From the NCBI RefSeq assembly GCF_002979915.1, contig NZ_PCQA01000002.1:434001-498000 (forward strand): a stretch of DNA of 64,000 bases. The letters run 5' to 3'. Positions 62,297 through 64,000 of the stretch are shown here, piece after piece. The notes beneath the pieces were generated by a model. It was given only the letters and a program-made list of their open reading frames with translations. It did no database searches and had not been told where the DNA came from. The stretch is from Arthrobacter sp. MYb213 (GTDB taxonomy: Bacteria; Actinomycetota; Actinomycetes; Actinomycetales; Micrococcaceae). The position numbers and the translations under genes are program-made. The first letter of the stretch is position 1, and every line of letters begins with the position of its first letter.

Positions 62297-63793
62297 CTAT
62301 TGCAAGGTTGCACTCAACCGGCAGACGTTATCGATCCAGCGCTGTAAGCGCGGACGGCGACGCCACTCGCTTAAGGTCAGCTCCGAAGAGATCTCACGGT
62401 ATTGATCTTGAACTTCATTGACCGCGTTCACCATTTCCGGGCCAAGCATCATCACTGAGATTTCCATGTTCAAACTAAATGAACGCATATCCATATTTGA
62501 TGAACCAACCACCGCAACATCGTCATCAGCGGTGAAGCACTTGGTGTGCAGCACCATCGGCGCCGGGTAACGGTAGATCCGGACCCCGGCCTGCAATAGT
62601 TGCTGGTAGTAAGACTGTTGCGCGTGGTGGACTAGGAACTGGTCTCCCTTTTCGCAGACATACAAGTTCACTTCCAACCCACGTTGCGCGGCGGTGGTGA
62701 TGGCATAAAGCAGCGAATCATCAGGCACAAAGTATGGGCTAGTGATGTTCAACCGTTCGGTAGCCGAGTACATCAACGTGTTGAACAGTCGTAGGTTGTT
62801 TTCAGATTCATAACCTGGACCGCTGGGCAAAACTTGCGCCAGCGTAGTTCCGGGCTGATCTGCCAAGGACAGCGGGTGTGAAGCTTCGGTCAGATCCGAC
62901 AGGACGTCGGTGGTGTCATCTTCCTGCCACCAGTCAGTGGCAAAGGTGACATCCAAACTACGTACCAGCGGACCTTCAACCCGGATCATCATCTCGACCC
63001 ATTCCCGGCCAAGGTTGTGTGAGGACTCGCGCTTGTAACCCGGTTCAATGAGGTTCTGACTGCCGGTGAAGGCCATGACACCATCTACCACCAAGATCTT
63101 GCGGTGGTTGCGCAAGTCCGGACGCCTCCAGCGTCTGCCAATAGGATCAATGGGGAGCATGGCCCGCCATTCGATATCTGAGGCGCGCAACCGTTTTTTC
63201 AGGTCACGGTAGCCGGAGACACGTAAGGTGCCCAGGTGGTCAAAAAGCAGTCTGACGTTGACACCGCGCCGAGCTGCAGCTTCCAAGGCGTCAAGCACCG
63301 GACCAACATATTCTTCATCATCACCCATGATGTAGAACTGGATATGGACGTAACGCTGGGCTTTTTCAATGGCCTCTCGCATTGCTTCCAAAGATGCTTT
63401 GTAATTGGAAAGCACCTCAATTTTGTTTCCACCATCAAGTGGGAATGCACCGAGTTTGCGGTTGAGCACCACGACCGATTCCACCCATTCCTCCGAGGAG
63501 TGAAACTCCTCAGGAAGTTTCATATGGGAAGTGGCGTTGGTAATGCTTTCGTTTGCGCGAGCTTGTTTTTCTAAACGCCGCCGGGATAAACGTGGGTTAG
63601 CGAATAACAGGTACGCAACCAGTCCTGCCACAGGGATGAAATAAATTGCCAACAGCCATGCCATGGCGGTGGTAGGTCGGCGGTTTCCCGGGACGATGCC
63701 AATCATCACGAAGCGCAAAATAATGTCGATAGTGACGGCAACTGGCCAGAGCACTGCCCCCAGATGAAGCATAAATTCGCCACTAGGCAACAT
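62297..63793 (-). CDS. cls: Cardiolipin synthase (phospholipase D superfamily)
   Basis: 498 aa. Two N-terminal helices (about 8-30 and 40-63) form the PLDc_N membrane region. Two HKD motifs follow: H-R-K-I-L-V-V-D-G-V-M-A-F-T-G-S and H-T-K-C-F-T-A-D-D-D-V-A-V-V-G-S-S-N-M-D. Together they form one active site that joins two phosphatidylglycerols into cardiolipin. ATG 63793 start; ATG 63772 is a possible shorter choice. Converges on pabB with a 7-nt gap. Confidence 0.93.
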   Translation of the reverse strand: MLPSGEFMLHLGAVLWPVAVTIDIILRFVMIGIVPGNRRPTTAMAWLLAIYFIPVAGLVAYLLFANPRLSRRRLEKQARANESITNATSHMKLPEEFHSSEEWVESVVVLNRKLGAFPLDGGNKIEVLSNYKASLEAMREAIEKAQRYVHIQFYIMGDDEEYVGPVLDALEAAARRGVNVRLLFDHLGTLRVSGYRDLKKRLRASDIEWRAMLPIDPIGRRWRRPDLRNHRKILVVDGVMAFTGSQNLIEPGYKRESSHNLGREWVEMMIRVEGPLVRSLDVTFATDWWQEDDTTDVLSDLTEASHPLSLADQPGTTLAQVLPSGPGYESENNLRLFNTLMYSATERLNITSPYFVPDDSLLYAITTAAQRGLEVNLYVCEKGDQFLVHHAQQSYYQQLLQAGVRIYRYPAPMVLHTKCFTADDDVAVVGSSNMDMRSFSLNMEISVMMLGPEMVNAVNEVQDQYREISSELTLSEWRRRPRLQRWIDNVCRLSATLQ

Positions 63794-63951
63794 TCAGACA
63801 CGTCCCGTTCTTTATTTCTTCATGACTTTCACGTGTTTTGCGCGGTCAAGTCCTCAAACTCTCTGCTTAGACTATCGTCCTGTGAGCGACTTGTTCGTCC
63901 TTGGAGCCTTTGATGGCGCGTAGAACAGTAAAGTTTCGATAATCTTTAACT

Positions 63952-64000
63952 ATGAGCTCACTCGTATTCCTAGATCCGGCATATCCTGCCGGACGTCTAG
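63952..64000 (+). CDS. Start of a gene running off the right edge
   Basis: ATG 63952 begins M-S-S-L-V-F-L-D-P-A-Y-P-A-G-R-L and stays open to the end. TAATCT lies 6 nt upstream (63940-63945), the same leaderless spacing as other genes here. Too short to identify. Confidence 0.5.
   Translation, partial: MSSLVFLDPAYPAGRL

Overview
The window is chromosomal DNA from a Gram-positive actinobacterium of moderate GC, most likely a member of the Micrococcaceae (Arthrobacter/Glutamicibacter-like). This is inferred from four things: the HspR-controlled dnaK-grpE-dnaJ-hspR operon, actinobacterial families (DUF3073, MarP, GlxR-type Crp, sterol-carrier protein beside purF), many promoters placed for leaderless transcripts, and gene order. 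No sequence search was possible. Positions 1-20.6 kb follow the order I recall for Mycobacterium tuberculosis Rv3649-Rv3683: helicase, Tad pilus genes, acs, marP, NUDIX, nth, crp, ridA, a 51-aa protein, ponA2 and a metallophosphatase.

Layout. 1-6.7 kb: 3' part of an MrfA/YprA-like helicase, then a compact Tad pilus cluster on the minus strand (ssd-tadA-tadB-tadC, a hairpin-rich gap, then pilin and two TadE-like genes). 6.7-17.1 kb: stand-alone family-A DNA polymerase, NUDIX-nth, acsA, aroQ, marP, crp, a second NUDIX gene, ridA and the small protein. 17.1-25.1 kb: class A PBP, metallophosphatase, heterodimeric ABC exporter and a methyltransferase. 25.1-32.1 kb: purine synthesis (purD-purC minus, purF-purM plus) around an asparaginase and small genes. 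32.2-33.8 kb: a poorly coding accessory island with a degraded group II intron maturase and one unknown gene, bounded by a 22-bp direct repeat that includes the 3' end of the sirtuin gene. 33.8-43.3 kb: sirtuin, DUF3073, a secreted or anchored protein, clpB, DinB-like protein, YccF, trmB, GNAT and an acyl-CoA ligase. 43.5-48.1 kb: the dnaK heat-shock operon. 48.3-54.1 kb: one 1.9-kilo-residue secreted amylopullulanase. 54.3-64 kb: DEAD-box helicase, MmpL exporter with divergent MarR, LysE exporter, tyrosine phosphatase, a P-loop kinase-PabB fusion, cardiolipin synthase and the start of a further gene.

Regulation readable from the DNA. HspR boxes (HAIR) precede both dnaK (two, flanking a near-consensus promoter) and clpB, with hspR itself in the dnaK operon. 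Crp/GlxR-type sites precede acsA and crp. Two LacI-type operators precede the amylopullulanase. A dyad covers the marR -10 box. About ten genes have a TANNNT box 6-8 nt before the start codon, which predicts leaderless mRNAs and was used to choose starts.

I found no CRISPR array, tRNA, rRNA or intact transposase. No clearly new multi-gene system is evident. The best leads are the repeat-bounded island, the kinase-PabB fusion and the regulatory architecture around hspR and crp.
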